This document shows positions 42,930 to 55,098 of a stretch of DNA of 64,000 nucleotides, one piece after another. The number at the start of each line of letters is the position of its first letter. The first letter of the stretch is position 1. The position numbers and the translations under genes were made by a program. This stretch comes from Cherax quadricarinatus (taxonomy: Eukaryota; Arthropoda; Malacostraca; Decapoda; Parastacidae), in contig NC_091369.1 of NCBI RefSeq assembly GCF_038502225.1, positions 13,778,969 to 13,842,968 on the forward strand, given 5' to 3'. The notes under the pieces were generated by a model. It was not told the DNA's origin, ran no database searches, and saw nothing but the letters and a program-made list of their open reading frames with translations.

Positions 42930-45560
42930 TCACTTCTCGTGGTGGAGTATGACAGGTATACCATCCTGCGTGGAGTATGACAGGTATACCATCCTGCGTG
43001 GAGTATGACAGGTATACCATCCTGCGTGGAGTATGACAGGTATACCATCCTGCGTGGAGTATGACAGGTATACCATCCTGCGTGGAGTATGACAGGTATA
43101 CCATCCTGCGTGGAGTATGACAGGTATACCATCCTGCGTGATGGAGTATGACAGGTATACCATCCTGCGTGGTGGAGTATGACAGGTATACCATCCTGCG
43201 TGGTGGAGTATGACATGTATATCATCCTGCGTGATGGAGTATGACAGGTATATCATCCTGCGTGGAGGAGTATGACAGGTATATCATCCTGCGTGGAGGA
43301 GTATGACAGGTATATCATCCTGCGTGATGGAGTATGACAGGTATATCATCCTGCGTGGTGGAGTATGACATGTATATCATCCTGCGTGATGGAGTATGAC
43401 AGGTATATCATCCTGCGTGGAGGAGTATGACAGGTATATCATCCTGCGTGATGGAGTATGACAGGTATATCATCCTGCGTGGTGGAGTATGACAGGTATA
43501 CCATCCTGCGTGGTGGAGTATGACAGGTATATCATCCTGCGTGGTGGAGTATGACAGGTATACCATTCTGCGTGATGGAGTATGACAGGTATACCATCCT
43601 GCGTGGTGGAGTATGACAGGTATACCATCCTGCGTGGTGGAGTATGACAGGTATACCATTCTGCGTGGAGTATGACAGGTATACCATCCTGCGTGGTGGA
43701 GTATGACAGGTATACCATCCTGCGTGGTGGAGTATGACAGGTATACCATCCTGCGTGGTGGAGTATGACAGGTATACCATCCTGCGTGGTGGAGTATGAC
43801 AGGTATATCATCCTGCGTGGTGGAGTATGACAAGTATACCATCCTGCGTGATGGAGTATGACAGGTATACCATCCTGCGTGATGGAGTATGACAGGTATA
43901 CCATCCTGCGTGATGGAGTATGACAGGTATATCATCCTGCGTGATGGAGTATGACGGGTATACCATCCTGCGTGGTGGAGTATAACAGGTATATCATCCT
44001 GCGTGGAGTATGACAGGTATACCATCCTGCGTGGTGGAGTATGACAGGTATACCATCCTGCGTGATGGAGTATGACAGGTATACCATCCTGCGTGATGGA
44101 GTATGACAGGTATATCATCCTGCGTGGTGGAGTATGACAGGTATACCATCCTGCGTGGTGGAGTATGACAGGTATACCATCCTGCGTGATGGAGTATGAC
44201 AGGTATATCATCCTGCGTGGTGGAGTATGACAGGTATACCATCCTGCGTGGTGGAGTATGATAGGTATACCATCCTGCGTGATGGAGTATGACAAGTATA
44301 CCATCATGCGTAGTGGAGTATGACAGGTATACCATCCTGCGTGATGGAGTATGACAGGTATACCATCCTGCGTGATGGAGTATGACAGGTATACCATCCT
44401 GCGTGATGGAGTATGACAGGTATACCATCCTGCGTGATGGAGTATGACAAGTATACCATCATGCGTAGTGGAGTATGACAGGTATACCATCCTGCGTGAT
44501 GGAGTATGACAGGTATACCATCCTGCGTGATGGAGTATGACAGGTATACCATCCTGCGTGATGGAGTATGACAGGTATACCATCCTGCGTGATGGAGTAT
44601 GACAAGTATACCATCCTGCGTGGTACAGTATGACAGGCATACCATCCTGAGTGATGGAGTATGACAGGTACGCCATCCTACGTGGAGTATGACAGGGCTA
44701 TCATGCGTGATGAAAATGAGAGGGCTATCATCCTGCATGATGGAGTGTGACAGGGCTATCGTCCTGCATGATGGAGTGTGACAGGGCTATCATCTCTGCA
44801 TGGAGTGTGACAGGGCTATCATCTCTGCATGGAGTGTGACAGGGCTATCATCTCTGCATGGAGTGTGACAGGGCTATCATCTCTGCATGGAGTGTGACAG
44901 GGCTATCATCTCTGCATGGAGTGTGACAGGGCTATCATCTCTGCATGGAGTGTGACAGGGCTATCATCTCTGCATGGAGTGTGACAGGGCTATCATCTCT
45001 GCATGGAGTGTGACAGGGCTATTATCCTGCATGATGGAGTATGAAAAGGCTATTATCCTGCATGATGGAGTGTGACAGGGCTATCATTGTGCACGATGGA
45101 GTGTGACTAGGCTATCATTCTGCATGATGGAGTGTGACGGAGGCATCATCCTGCATGATGGAGTGTGACAGGTCTATCATCCTGCAAGATGGAGTGTGAC
45201 AGGGCTTTCATCCTGCATGATGGAGTGTGGCAGGGCTATTATCCTGCATGGAGTGTGACAGGGCTATTATCCTGCATGATGGAGTATGACAGGGCTATCA
45301 CCCTTCATGATGGAGTGTGACAGGGCTATTATCCTGCATGATGAATTATGACAGAGGCTATCATTATGCATGAAGGAGTGTGACAGGGCTATCATCCTGT
45401 GTGATGAGGTATAACAGGGTTATCATCCTGCGTGAGAGTATGACAAGGCTATCATCCTGCATAATGAAGCATGACAGGGCTGTCATGCTGCCTGACTAAC
45501 GATGACAGGAAAGCTATCATGCGTAATGGAACATGACTGGATAATCCATCTACGCATTGG
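42930..45560. repeat. 2.6-kb minisatellite of 28- and 31-bp units
   Basis: Core GGAGTATGACAGGTATACCA + TCCTGCGT. 42,945-43,140 uses the 28-bp form. 43,141 to about 44,690 uses 31-bp forms with an extra GTG, GAT or GAG before GGAGTATG. From about 44,690 to 45,560 the unit is GGAGTGTGACAGGGCTATCA with CATGCA-type ends, including a block of nine near-identical ~29-bp units at 44,780-45,020. All long minus-strand frames are artefacts. No gene. Confidence 0.97.
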
Positions 45561-45649
45561 TGTGACAAGCAAATATAGTTCTTACAGAAGTCTATTATAA
45601 TACGTAAAATGCAGCGTATTTAATTTTGTTTAAAAGGTCTTATCTACAT

Positions 45650-45702
45650 GGAGGGTATTTCAGGGGTCAGCGCCCCCGCGGCCCGGTCCGTGACCAGGCT
45701 TT
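45650..45702 (-). mobile_element. family L fragment
   Basis: GGGGTCAGCGCCCCCGCGGC and CCGGTCCGTGACCAGGCT are the inverse of the core at 58.5 kb. Confidence 0.7.
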
Positions 45703-45774
45703 ACATTATGCTAGGAAATAACTTTAATGCATAACTTTTTGGCTGTTTATTTATCTTGTTTTCATGTCGCGCGT

Positions 45775-46930
45775 GAAGGAGTGTGTGAGGGTGTGTGTGA
45801 GGGAGGATGTGAGGGTGTGAGGGAGTGTGTGAGGGAGGATGTGAGGGAGTTTGTGGGGGTGTGAGGGAGTGTGTGAGGGAGGGTGTGAGGGAGTGTGTGA
45901 GGGAGGATGTGAGGGAGTTTGTGGGGGTGTGAGGGAGTGTGTGAGGGAGTGAGGGAGTGTGTGAGGGAGTGTGTGAGGGAGTGAAGGAGTGTGTGAGGGA
46001 GTGTGTGAGGGAGGGTGTGAGGGAGTGTGTGAGGGAGTGAGGGAGTGTGTGAGGGAGGGTGTGAGGGAGAGTGTGAGGGAGGATGTGAGGGAGAGTGTGA
46101 GGGTGTGAGGAAGAGTGTGAGGTAGGATGTGATGGTGTGAGGGAGTGTGTGGGGGTGTGAGGGAGATGTGAGGGTGTGAGGGAGTGTGTGGGGGTGTGAG
46201 GGAGTGTGTGAGGGAGGGTGTGAGGGAGTGTGTGAGGGAGAGTGTGAGGGTGTGAGGAAGAGTGTGAGGTAGGATGTGATGGTGTGAGGGAGTGTGTGGG
46301 GGTGTGAGGGAGTGTGTGAGGGAGGGTGTGAGGGAGGATGTGAAGGAGTGTGTGGGGGTGTGAGGGAGTGTGTGAGGGAGGGTGTGAGGGAGTGTGTGAA
46401 GGAGGATGTGAGGGAGAGTGTGAGAGTGTGAGGAAGAGTGTGAGGCAGGATGTGGTGTGAGGGAGTGTGTGGGGGTGCGAGGGAGTGTGTGAGGGAGGAT
46501 GTGAGGGTGTGAGGGAGTGTGTGAGGGAGGGTGTGAAGGAGAGTGTGTGGTAGGATGTGAAGGTGTGAGGAAGAGTGCGAGACAGTGTGTGAAGACAAGT
46601 GTGAGGGAGTATGTGAAGACGAGTATGAGGGAGGGTGTTAGGGAGTGTGTATGAGTGTGAGGGAATGTCTGAGTGAGTAGGGAGTCTATGAAGGAGTGTG
46701 AGTGAAAGTGTAGGGAGTGTATCAGCCAATGTGTTAGGGAAGGTGTAGAGAAAGTGTGTAGACAATGCTTGCAAGAGTGTGTTATCGTCTTAAGCTTAAG
46801 TAGGAGGTGTGAGGGAGTGTTAGCAAGGTCGAGTGTGAGGGAGAGTATGAGGAAGTGTATGTGTGAGGGAGAATATAAGAAAGGACGGGCATCAAGGAGA
46901 ACGTGAGAGTGCGAGGAAGGGAGGACATAA
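45775..46930. repeat. 1.1-kb GTGTGAGGGA-type array
   Basis: Built from GTGTGAGGGA, GTGTGTGAGGGAG and GTGTGTGGGGGTGTGAG. The order of units repeats at 100-200-bp scale (for example the GTGAGGTAGGATGTGATGGT block near 46,120 and 46,265). It decays toward 46,930. Long Pro/Ser/His/Thr frames on the minus strand are artefacts. Confidence 0.96.
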
Positions 46931-46982
46931 AGAAGAATGTCAATAAATGGAATAAAATGACAACGAAGAAATAGAGAGTTCA

Positions 46983-47085
46983 CTATGTCAAACCACGGAA
47001 CGGGTGGTGTTTAAACTCATGCCAAAAGAGCTGTAAAACCCCAGGGCAGTGCGCTACCACTCGGCCAGGTGACTCGAATAACATT
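46983..47085 (-). mobile_element. tRNA-related sequence, diverged
   Basis: On the minus strand TGGCCGAGTGG is a perfect Pol III A-box (TRGYNNANNGG), followed by GTAGCGCACTGCCCTGGGGT. The B-box region is degraded. No acceptor stem can be formed, so it is not a tRNA gene. Confidence 0.6.
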
Positions 47086-47279
47086 CATTGATGTTCAGCG
47101 TAGAAGATAACGTTGTCGCAAGCAGACAGTCCAACTCCCTTTCAACAGTCCGTCTAACAAATGTCAACTGGCTGACAGCTAAGATTCCTGGCAATCTATA
47201 ACGTAATCGTCTGAAGTATATTAATATTCTAAATAGAAGATTTCTTAGCATATCAAGACAAATGGAAGTCTTATGTACT

Positions 47280-47425
47280 GTCAGAGATGGATATGTTGTG
47301 TAAACCGTCTTAGATGGGTTTGTTGTCTAAACCGTCTTAGATGGGTATCTTGTCTAAACTCTCAGATGAGTATGCTATCTAAACTGTCAGAGACTGGTAT
47401 GTTGTCTAAACTGTCAACTCTCTTG
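47280..47425. repeat. ~32-bp tandem repeat, 4-5 copies
   Basis: Units with ATGGGTATGTTGTCTAAACC and GTCTTAG variants. Confidence 0.82.
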
Positions 47426-47440
47426 CTTATCAGGGACCAA

Positions 47441-47442
<2 letters not shown>

Positions 47443-47525
<83 letters not shown>
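47443..47525. repeat. (TC)n microsatellite
   Basis: Pure TC run. After it, to about 47,760, an imperfect ~60-bp repeat with GTCTAAACT, CAGCTCCCTC and AAATGTCAC parts continues the preceding array's theme. Confidence 0.95.
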
Positions 47526-47527
<2 letters not shown>

Positions 47528-47759
47528 TTCAGCTAGGAGCCAATTGTCATCCGGTTTTATTGTCTAAACTCTCAGCTCCCTCTGTCCAACAAGGAGACTA
47601 ATGTCGTCCACTTTTGCTGTCTAAACTATCAGCTTTTTCATTAAATGTCACACAGTCTCCTGGTTGTCTCAACTGTCAGCTCCCTCCATCTACCGAGGAG
47701 CCAAATGTCACCCTGACTTCTTGTACAGGAATGCGTCAGCTTTTCTGCATAGCAAATGT

Positions 47760-48296
47760 CACTAATTCTCCACGTAAACGTTTTGGTATTTAAAAGTTTT
47801 TTTCGGATGGATTCTATTAGATTTTGCAGATCTAAATCGGTGTACTTGTTGCACCGATGTATCTATAGGAGTTAGTATACATCTGAAACCAATATATATG
47901 CATCAACATATCTTATACGAATTATATGTAATTTATACATCATTAAATATCTGATATAAATGTATATACAAAATAATGCATCTGACATCTATGTATATGA
48001 ATATAAATAAGTCTGAGACTGGTGTATATACATTAATATACATCTATCACAGTAAACAGAACAATATCGTCTTAGATTATTTTCTCATTATTACACATAT
48101 TCTCTAAATACATTTCCACGTTTCTCTTATCAAAACTGAAAATCATAATAAAACGGGAAAAACGTGAGACACTGCCGGCGTTTTCATTAGGTATCCCGTT
48201 GCCCTAACATGAGAAAATCTTTAAACAAGTCTACAGAGCCTACCTACAAAACCACGTTTATGCGTTGTTTCCTGTGAGCCTATATTTTTTTTTTAT
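47760..48296. other. AT-rich unrecognised spacer
   Basis: Low-complexity A/T sequence with short TATATACAT-type motifs. No element identified before RTE copy R3. Confidence 0.5.
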
Positions 48297-50264
48297 TGAG
48301 TATTGAGGAGCGATTGGTGGAATGATGATGTAAAGAGAGTAGTAAGGGAGAAAAAGTTAGTATATGAGAAGTTTTTATAAAGTAGAAGTGATGCAAGGAG
48401 GGAAGAGTATATGGAGAAAAAGAGAGAGGTTAAGAGAGTGGTGAAGCAATGTAAAAAGAGAGCATATGAGAGAGTGGGTGAGATGTTATCAACAAATTTT
48501 GTTGAAAATAAGAAAAAGTTTTGGAGTGAGATTAGCAAGTTAAGGAAGCCTAGAGAACAAATGGATTTGTCAGTTAAAAATAGGAGAGGAGAGTTATTAA
48601 ATGGAGAGTTAGAGGTATTGGGAAGATGGAGGGAATATTTTGAGGAATTGTTAAATGTTGATGAAGATAGGGAAGCTGTGATTTCGTGTATAGGGCAAGG
48701 AGGAATAACATCTTGTAGGAGTGAGGAAGAGCCAGTTGTGAGTGTGGGGGAAGTTCGTGAGGCAGTAGGTAGAATGAAAGGGGGTAAGGCAGCCGGGATT
48801 GATGGGATAAAGATAGAAATGTTAAAAGCACGTGGGGATATAGTTTTGGAGTGGTTGGTGCAATTATTTAATAAATGTATGGAAAAGGGTAAGGTACCTA
48901 GGGATTGGCAGAGAGCGTGCATAGTTCCTTTGTATAAAGGCAAAGGGGACAAAAGAGAGTGCAAAAATTATAGGGGAATAAGTCTGTTGAGTATACCTGG
49001 TAAAGTGTATGGTAGAGTTATTATTGAAAGAATTAAGAGTAAGACTGAGAATAGGATAGCAGATGAACAAGGAGGCTTTAGGAAAGGTAGGGGGTGTGTA
49101 GACCAGGTGTTTACAGTGAAACATGTAAGTGAACAGTATTTAGATAAGGCTAAAGAGGTCTTTGTGACATTTATGGATTTGGGAAAGGCGTATGACAGGG
49201 TAGATAGGGGGGCAATGTGGCAGATGTTGCAGGTGTATGGTGTAGGAGGTAGGTTACTGAAAGCAGTGAAGAGTTTTTACGAGTATAGTGAGGCTCAAGT
49301 TAGAGTATGTAGGAAAGAGGGAAATTATTTCCCAGTAAAAGTAGGCCTTAGACAAGGATGTGTGATGTCACCATGGTTGTTTAATATATTTATAGATGGG
49401 GTTGTAAGAGAAGTAAATGCGAGGGTCTTGGCAAGAGGCGTGGAGTTAAAAGATAAAGAATCACACATAAAGTGGGAGTTGTCACAGTTGCTCTTTGCTG
49501 ATGACACTGTGCTCTTGGGAGATTCTGAAGAGAAGTTGCAGAGATTGGTTGATGAATTTGGTAGGGTATGCAAAAGAAGAAAATTAAAAGTGAATACAGG
49601 AAAGAGTAAGGTTATGAGGATAACAAAAAAATTAGGTGATGAAAGATTGGATATCATATTGGAGGGAGAGAGTATGGAGGAGGTAAATGTATTCAGATAT
49701 TTGGGAGTGGACGTGTCAGCGGATGGGTCTATGAAAGATGAGGTGAATTATAGAATTGATGAGGGAAAAAGGGTGAGTGGTGCACTTAGGAGTCTGTGGA
49801 GACAAAGAACTTTGTCCTTGGAGGCAAAGAGGGGAATGTATGAGAGTATAGTTTTACCAACGCTCTTATATGGGTGTGAAGCATGGGTGATGAATGTTGT
49901 AGCGAGGAGAAGGCTGGAGGCAGTGGAGATGTCATGTCTGAGTGCAATGTGTGGTGTGAATATAATGCAGAGAATTCGTAGTTTGGAAGTTAGGAGGAGG
50001 TGCGGGATTACCAAAACTGTTGTCCAGAGGGCTGAGGAAGGGTTGTTTAGGTGGTTCGGACATGTAGAGAGAATGGAGCGAAACAGAGTGACTTCAAGAG
50101 TGTATCAGTCTGTAGTGGAAGGAAGGCGGGGTAGGGGTCGGCCTAGGAAAGGTTGGAGGGAGGGGTTAAAGGAGGTTTTGTGTGCGAGGGGCTTGGACTT
50201 CCAGCAGGCATGCGTGAGCGTGTTTGATAGGAGTGAATGGAGACAAATGGTTTTTAATACTTGA
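48297..50264 (+). pseudogene. RTE-type reverse transcriptase, near-intact (R3)
   Basis: One in-frame TAA (48,378-48,380) interrupts the linker where R1 has CAA. From the ATG at 48,411 the frame is open for 617 codons to the shared stop. It carries the gly-lys-ala-ala-gly-ile-asp-gly motif, the pro-leu-tyr-lys-gly-lys-gly-asp motif, gly-leu-arg-gln-gly-cys and the catalytic Phe-Ala-Asp-Asp (about 49,493-49,505). The conserved met-asp-leu-glu-lys-ala-tyr-asp box here reads met-asp-leu-gly-lys, a Glu to Gly change beside the first catalytic Asp region. The C-terminal trp-phe-gly-his and gly-arg-gly-arg-pro-arg-lys segments are present. No endonuclease remains. Confidence 0.92.
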
Positions 50265-50512
50265 CGTGCTGTTGGAGTGTGAGCAAAGTAACATTTATGA
50301 AGGGATTCAGGGAAACCGGCAGGCCGGACTTGAGTCCTGGAGATGGGAAGTACAGTGCCTGCACTCTGAAGGAGGGGTGTTAATGTTGCAGTTTAAAAAC
50401 TGTAGTGTAAAGCACCCTTCTGGCAAGACAGTGATGGAGTGAATGATGGTGAAAGTTTTTCTTTTTCGGGCTACCCTGCCTTGGTGGGAATCGGCCAGTG
50501 TGATAATAATAA
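48297..50512 (+). mobile_element. RTE-type LINE R3, longest copy
   Basis: Begins after a T-rich stretch within the region encoding trp-trp-asn-asp-asp-val-lys, which normally links endonuclease and RT. It extends through the shared stop (50,262-50,264) and a 3' UTR ending GTGTGATAATAATAAAATAT. It has no TA array after it, unlike R1. Confidence 0.92.
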
Positions 50513-50774
50513 AATATTGTGGTGCTACCCTAGATTGGTTGATAGTTACACAGCGAGAACATGGAAGGGGACCAGACCGGCTGAGTGGTAGGGTGGGCCC
50601 TGAACACTGTAGTTGGCATACAAGACTCTCTACGTTTGGATTTCAGTGGGTTGGTACAGCAAGGTGTGTGTTTGTATGCTTGTAGGATGTTGAACAGAGG
50701 AAATGTACAAGTTGAAGCTTAACCAGGAATGATTCTATATACTATTCAATGGTGTCATTGGTTTACATAGTAGC

Positions 50775-50855
50775 TACTAAACCATACCACGGGCGGGGAT
50801 AGAACCCGCGATCAGAGAGTCACAAAACTCCAGACCGACGCGCTACTTCCAGACA
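50775..50855 (-). mobile_element. tRNA-related SINE fragment
   Basis: AAACCATACCACGGGCGGGG, ATAGAACCCGCGATC and CAAAACTCCAGACCGACGCG are the inverse of the tRNA-like part at 57.55 kb. Bases 50,513-50,774 are unrecognised. Confidence 0.78.
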
Positions 50856-50974
50856 CTTCCTCTATATCCAGAAACAGCGTCATAATAGCTGTTTCTTATA
50901 TAGGAAGAAATTGAGACAAATTAAATACGAAATCCTTTGTAATTTTTAATATCTCCTATAATATCCAGTTGTCG

Positions 50975-51052
50975 TCTGTTTTGTAGACAAGACTCTCATA
51001 TGTTTTGTAGACAAGACTCTCATATGTTTTGTAGACAAGACTCTCATATGTT
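50975..51052. repeat. 24-bp direct repeat, 3 copies
   Basis: TTTGTAGACAAGACTCTCAT + ATGT repeated three times. Confidence 0.92.
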
Positions 51053-51145
51053 TGAACAACAGTCTCTGAGTCACAGAAATATGCTGGATGACAGCGTCAA
51101 TGCAGTTATTTCCAATAGTGTTGGTAAATGGCTCAGAGAACCAAC

Positions 51146-51390
51146 AAGTTGATAAATTAGACATGCGTGCAACACTTGGGCATCCTTATTGTGGAAAAGT
51201 TTCGCCACCCAGTGACTTCATCAGTCAAATACAAAGAAGAAGAGTGAAGATCAGGAGATTAAGATAATCAGTCCCTCAGCCTGGAGTCGTTGTGTATCGA
51301 CTCCAGGCTGAGGGACTGATGAAGCCTCTGTGTGGCCGAAAGTTTCCACAATAATGATACCAAGGTATAGCACATGTGTCTAATTTATCA
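51146..51390. mobile_element. foldback element
   Basis: Left end TGATAAATTAGACATGCGTG, right end CACATGTGTCTAATTTATCA. The centre TCGACTCCAGGCTGAGGGAC mirrors AGTCCCTCAGCCTGGAGTCG. The arms hold the AAAAGTTTCGCCACCCAG block and its inverse. Confidence 0.88.
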
Positions 51391-53985
51391 TCTGATAGTG
51401 ATGGGTCAAGCCAGTTATTCAGCATACTGATAATAATCCTTATCCACTTATTGTCTTCGTGTACTGAAGAGGCTGCTGGAGTCTGGCTTGTAGACTGCTA
51501 CTCTGAGTTTTCAGTGTTCACATTATACTCACTGATCATTGTACATTATCTTATAAAATTGAGGATTCTCGTGCTTATTTTTAATGATTCGTTTATGTCG
51601 CCCGTGTATTAAGTATTGCGTTGGGAAGGGAGGGAAGACGTTGCTGGTATATGCATTGCATTTAATGGGGGGTTTTCAGCTCGCTTCGATTTGCAATATT
51701 TGCAACATTTGCGTTCATCCAGACAGCTCACAGAGCATGAGCTGGTATGTTGCTAACACTGTGTGGCATGTTGCGAGATTGGAATGGCGCATCCCAAAGC
51801 CGTGATGGTGAAGTCAGGTCTTTCAAGAAAATAACGCAGAAGGTAATGTTTATCACTTGCATTAGGAAGCAGCATCAATAATATTCTGGCTTCAAGTCAA
51901 TGACTAGTGCAGAACTTACCCTGGATTACTTCAGGCATGATGAGAGATCTGACAGTCGTTTCGCAGAACAGTTTTGCATATTAAAACATTGATGCCATTG
52001 TCGTCTTGGCGCAAGTTGTCAAGGGCTTTAATCTCTCTCAAGTCTGCGGTTTATGTTGCTTACATTATCATCGTTCATTCCTACTTCTATATTTACATTG
52101 CTTACAGACGATGAAGGGAACGGTAAGGGGCGAAGGGAAGGCAGATATGAGGAAGGGATAAGTGAATGGAGAGAGGGTGGCAGGGAAGGAAAAGAGGAAA
52201 ATGAAAATGATGAGAAAGGGAAGGAGGAACGGAATGGATAGAGAGGGAACAGTGTATGGAGGGAACAAGTAAAGGAGGGTTGGGATGAATTATGAAGACT
52301 GGGAGGGATAGAGAAAGGTGTTGCTATATACAGAGGTGAACATTATGCAGTAACCGCGAGCAAGCGAAACAAGATGCAAAACAACCTCGTGGGAGTTAAA
52401 GGATAGCTATAGGCCTTTCGTATTGCAATCAGCACATCTTCAGCAGCCTGCAGTGTTTCAGTAATGAGTAGAAAATCCAGGTAGATTCCACCACGGGAGA
52501 GGTGAACATAAACATTAGGTTTCTGATGGAAATTAACATTGATTCAACCAACCCTATTCACTAATCCAGTTTAACATTAAAAATTAGTTTCTAATCATAG
52601 GAACTCCCATTAAAACTCACACTATCAAATAAAAATTATTTTTACTGAACGCACATTGAATTAAAATAATCTTATGTAATAATTTCGTGTTTCAATTAAT
52701 TAATATAAACATGGGACTAAAAGTTATAATGGATTACACACACACATGTAAATTTAATAAACAATGATTTCAACAAATTGCTTTTATATATACAGATGAG
52801 TGTATCTCCCTGAATGCGTAAACGCCAAGAGCAACTGTGCGTGTATACCTGGAGGAGAGTATATCACAATATGCATATACTTCAGTTAAGATTTTTTTTT
52901 TAACTCTGGATTAAGGATTAAAGGGTATTTAGATATGGTGAACAAGTTACATACAACAATAATAAAACTGTGGTCAGGGATGAGCTGAAACATTGACGAC
53001 AGAATGTGTTAATGAAGAAACATAAACACTGGACACCAGCTAGTGTACTTATTGTTCTGGATGTCCATAATGTTCCAAGTTGCTACAACAAAGGTTTACA
53101 TCTGAGCCTGTAGCTGGTGCAGGGAAGATAATGTGGTACAGGGAAGATAATGTGGTACAGGGAAGCTAATGTGGTACACAAAGCTATTGTAATAAAGAGA
53201 AACTAACGTAGTACAGGAAAAATAAATATTGTAGAGGGAAGGTAATGTGGTTTAGTAACAAGATTAAGCACCCTTACGTCTGTTCGATAATGTTTGTGTA
53301 CGAATCCGATAAGATACTGGATTCTTTTTATTAGGCTCGGAGGACACGATGTCTAGCTCTTATGCAATGTTATATAAATTATTCTTGTTCTTCAGGGTGC
53401 TCTGTTCTAACAAGAAACTAAAAGGCAGACTATAAATTACCCAGAACGAGATGGAGAGATTCATCCTGGTTATGGGTCCAACAGAGTACACAGCCCAGAA
53501 TGAATTACAGTCACTGGAAATGCTTAATACTGAAGACATATTTACAAATTTTTTCACAGTGTCCGGAATATCTTGATGTAAATATTCCCAAGGTTAGGAA
53601 CTAAAGTCAGTACGGCATTAGTGGTAAGGGAACAATTTTTTTCGGTGTTGTACCTACGGTAGGTAGCCAGGCCTCAGAAATCTACAAGACAACAATAAAG
53701 GAGTGGAACGTTGTCTCATCTTAAACCAGAGAGTTAAAAGTTACTTAATGAATAAATTTACAGAAAAAGAGGAAAATTATTCTTCGTATAACTGATATTC
53801 ATATTACTGAAATACTCAGATTTCTTCTTGTTGCTCCACGTGTGATTTATTCTCATGTATTTGATTTACTTTATCGTACTCGTACTTTATCTATTCTTAT
53901 TATAATTCATTTTTATGTATTTGATTCAGTTTGGTTTATTTATATTGTTAATAATTATGACTGATATATAGTGGATCTAATATTT
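51391..53985. other. 2.6-kb region with little recognisable repeat
   Basis: Largest stretch without a named family. It contains a purine-rich patch at 52,110-52,310 and three or four copies of GGGAAGATAATGTGGTACA (53,120-53,175). Only short open frames and no motif I recognise. It could contain regulatory or intronic host sequence, but nothing shows it. Confidence 0.5.
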
Positions 53986-54190
53986 AGGCTCGTGGCTTGG
54001 TTGGTAGCGTCCTCGGTACTCACACTGAGCGTCCGCGATTGATTCCCGGCACGGGTGTAACGTTGGGCATATTTTCTTATACCTGCTGCCCCTGTTCACC
54101 GAGAAGTACCTGGGTGTTAACCGACTAGTGTGGGTCGCATCCTGGGGGGTCAAGATTAATTTCCCCGAAGTGAACCCCCAGTCAAAGTAA
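53986..54190 (+). mobile_element. tRNA-related SINE, diverged head
   Basis: Head GTGGCTTGGTTGGTAGCG and GATTGATTCCCGGCACG resemble A- and B-boxes. The shared body follows: CTTATACCTGCTGCCCCTGT, AGTACCTGGGTGTTAACCGA and GTGGGTCGCATCCTGGGG. Confidence 0.82.
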
Positions 54191-54302
54191 GTCACTAAGA
54201 TTTTTTTTGTGTTTTCTTAAGTACTTTACACGTTTCTATTTAAGATAATTGTAATCATTCTAAATATTGTGTAAAACTTTCCCTAAAATGCTTACAAGGA
54301 CC

Positions 54303-54592
54303 CCGATGTGGCCTGGTGGCTAAAGCTCCCGCTTCACACACGGAGGGCCCGGGTTCGATTCCCGGCGGGTGGAAACATTCCGACACGTTTCCTTACACCT
54401 GTTGTCCTGTTCACCTAGCAGCAAATAGGTACCTGGATGTTAGTCGACTGGTGTGGGTCGCATCCTGGGGGACAAGATTAAGGACCCCAATGGAAATAAG
54501 TTAGACAGTCCTCGATGACGCACTGACTTTCTTGGGTTATCCTGGGTGGCTAACCCTCCGGGGTTAAAAATCCGAACGAAATCTTATCTTAC
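54303..54592 (+). mobile_element. tRNA-related SINE, best full copy
   Basis: The Pol III B-box GGTTCGATTCC is perfect (54,352-54,362). The A-box region TGGCCTGGTGG has one mismatch to TRGYNNANNGG. The body CCTTACACCTGTTGTCCTGT, GTACCTGGATGTTAGTCGAC and GTGGGTCGCATCCTGGGG leads to a 3' part with TGACTTTCTTGGGTTATCCT and CTCCGGGGTTAAAAATCCG. It lacks a foldable acceptor stem, so it is a retroposon and not a tRNA gene. Confidence 0.88.
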
Positions 54593-54672
54593 AAGGACCT
54601 CACTGGAAATACAAGTACCCCAGTGGAAATACCAAGGACCCCAGTGGAAATACAAGGACCCCAATGGAAATA
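54590..54672. repeat. ~20-bp tandem repeat derived from SINE body
   Basis: Four units like AAGGACCCCAGTGGAAATAC, the same block that occurs once inside the preceding SINE (AAGGACCCCAATGGAAATAA). Confidence 0.88.
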
Positions 54673-54924
54673 AGCCACTTTGACTTTTTCTTGCTATGTT
54701 TGATGGTTTTACTTATGTTGACCAGTACCTAAATAAACTTAATTACAAATTAAGCAAAGTATACCATATTTAAAGCCCCGAGATGATATTCTTAAGTCCC
54801 CGTTATAAAGTCCTCAGTCTGTCATTTTCTTTACAACAGAACAGATTCACGTTTTCTTCATTTAACCATGACTAAGTAATTTTCTGTTGCTGATCACATT
54901 TTTTTTTTTTAAATTATTTCTCAT

Positions 54925-55098
54925 TATTATTATTATAATCAAGGGGGAAGCGCTAAACCCGGAGGATTATACAGCGCCTGGGGGGGGGGATGTGGAAGGC
55001 ATTCAGGCTTAATTCGGGGAACTGGAGCACAGATCCAATTCCCTAAATCAAGAGCCCCTCACCAACATCAAGGAACCTTCCTTGAGGGGAAATTATTT
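54925..55098 (-). mobile_element. (AAT)n-tailed retroposon, well-preserved copy
   Basis: The plus strand shows ATTATTATTATTATAATCAA, then AAGCGCTAAACCCGGAGGAT, TATACAGCGCCTGGG, GAACTGGAGCACAGATCCAA and AATCAAGAGCCCCTCACCAA. The minus strand is the element's sense orientation with the trinucleotide 3' tail. Short tail, long body. Confidence 0.82.

Noticed and set aside
43408..44676. 422-codon repetitive minus-strand frame
   Set aside because: Product of the 28/31-bp minisatellite, with no start context and no non-repeat sequence.
45701..46983. Pro/Ser/His/Thr-rich frames of up to 410 codons
   Set aside because: Translation of the GTGTGAGGGA array in several phases.
54303..54375. tRNA gene
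   Set aside because: Perfect B-box but no acceptor pairing. It continues into a conserved SINE body shared by several copies.
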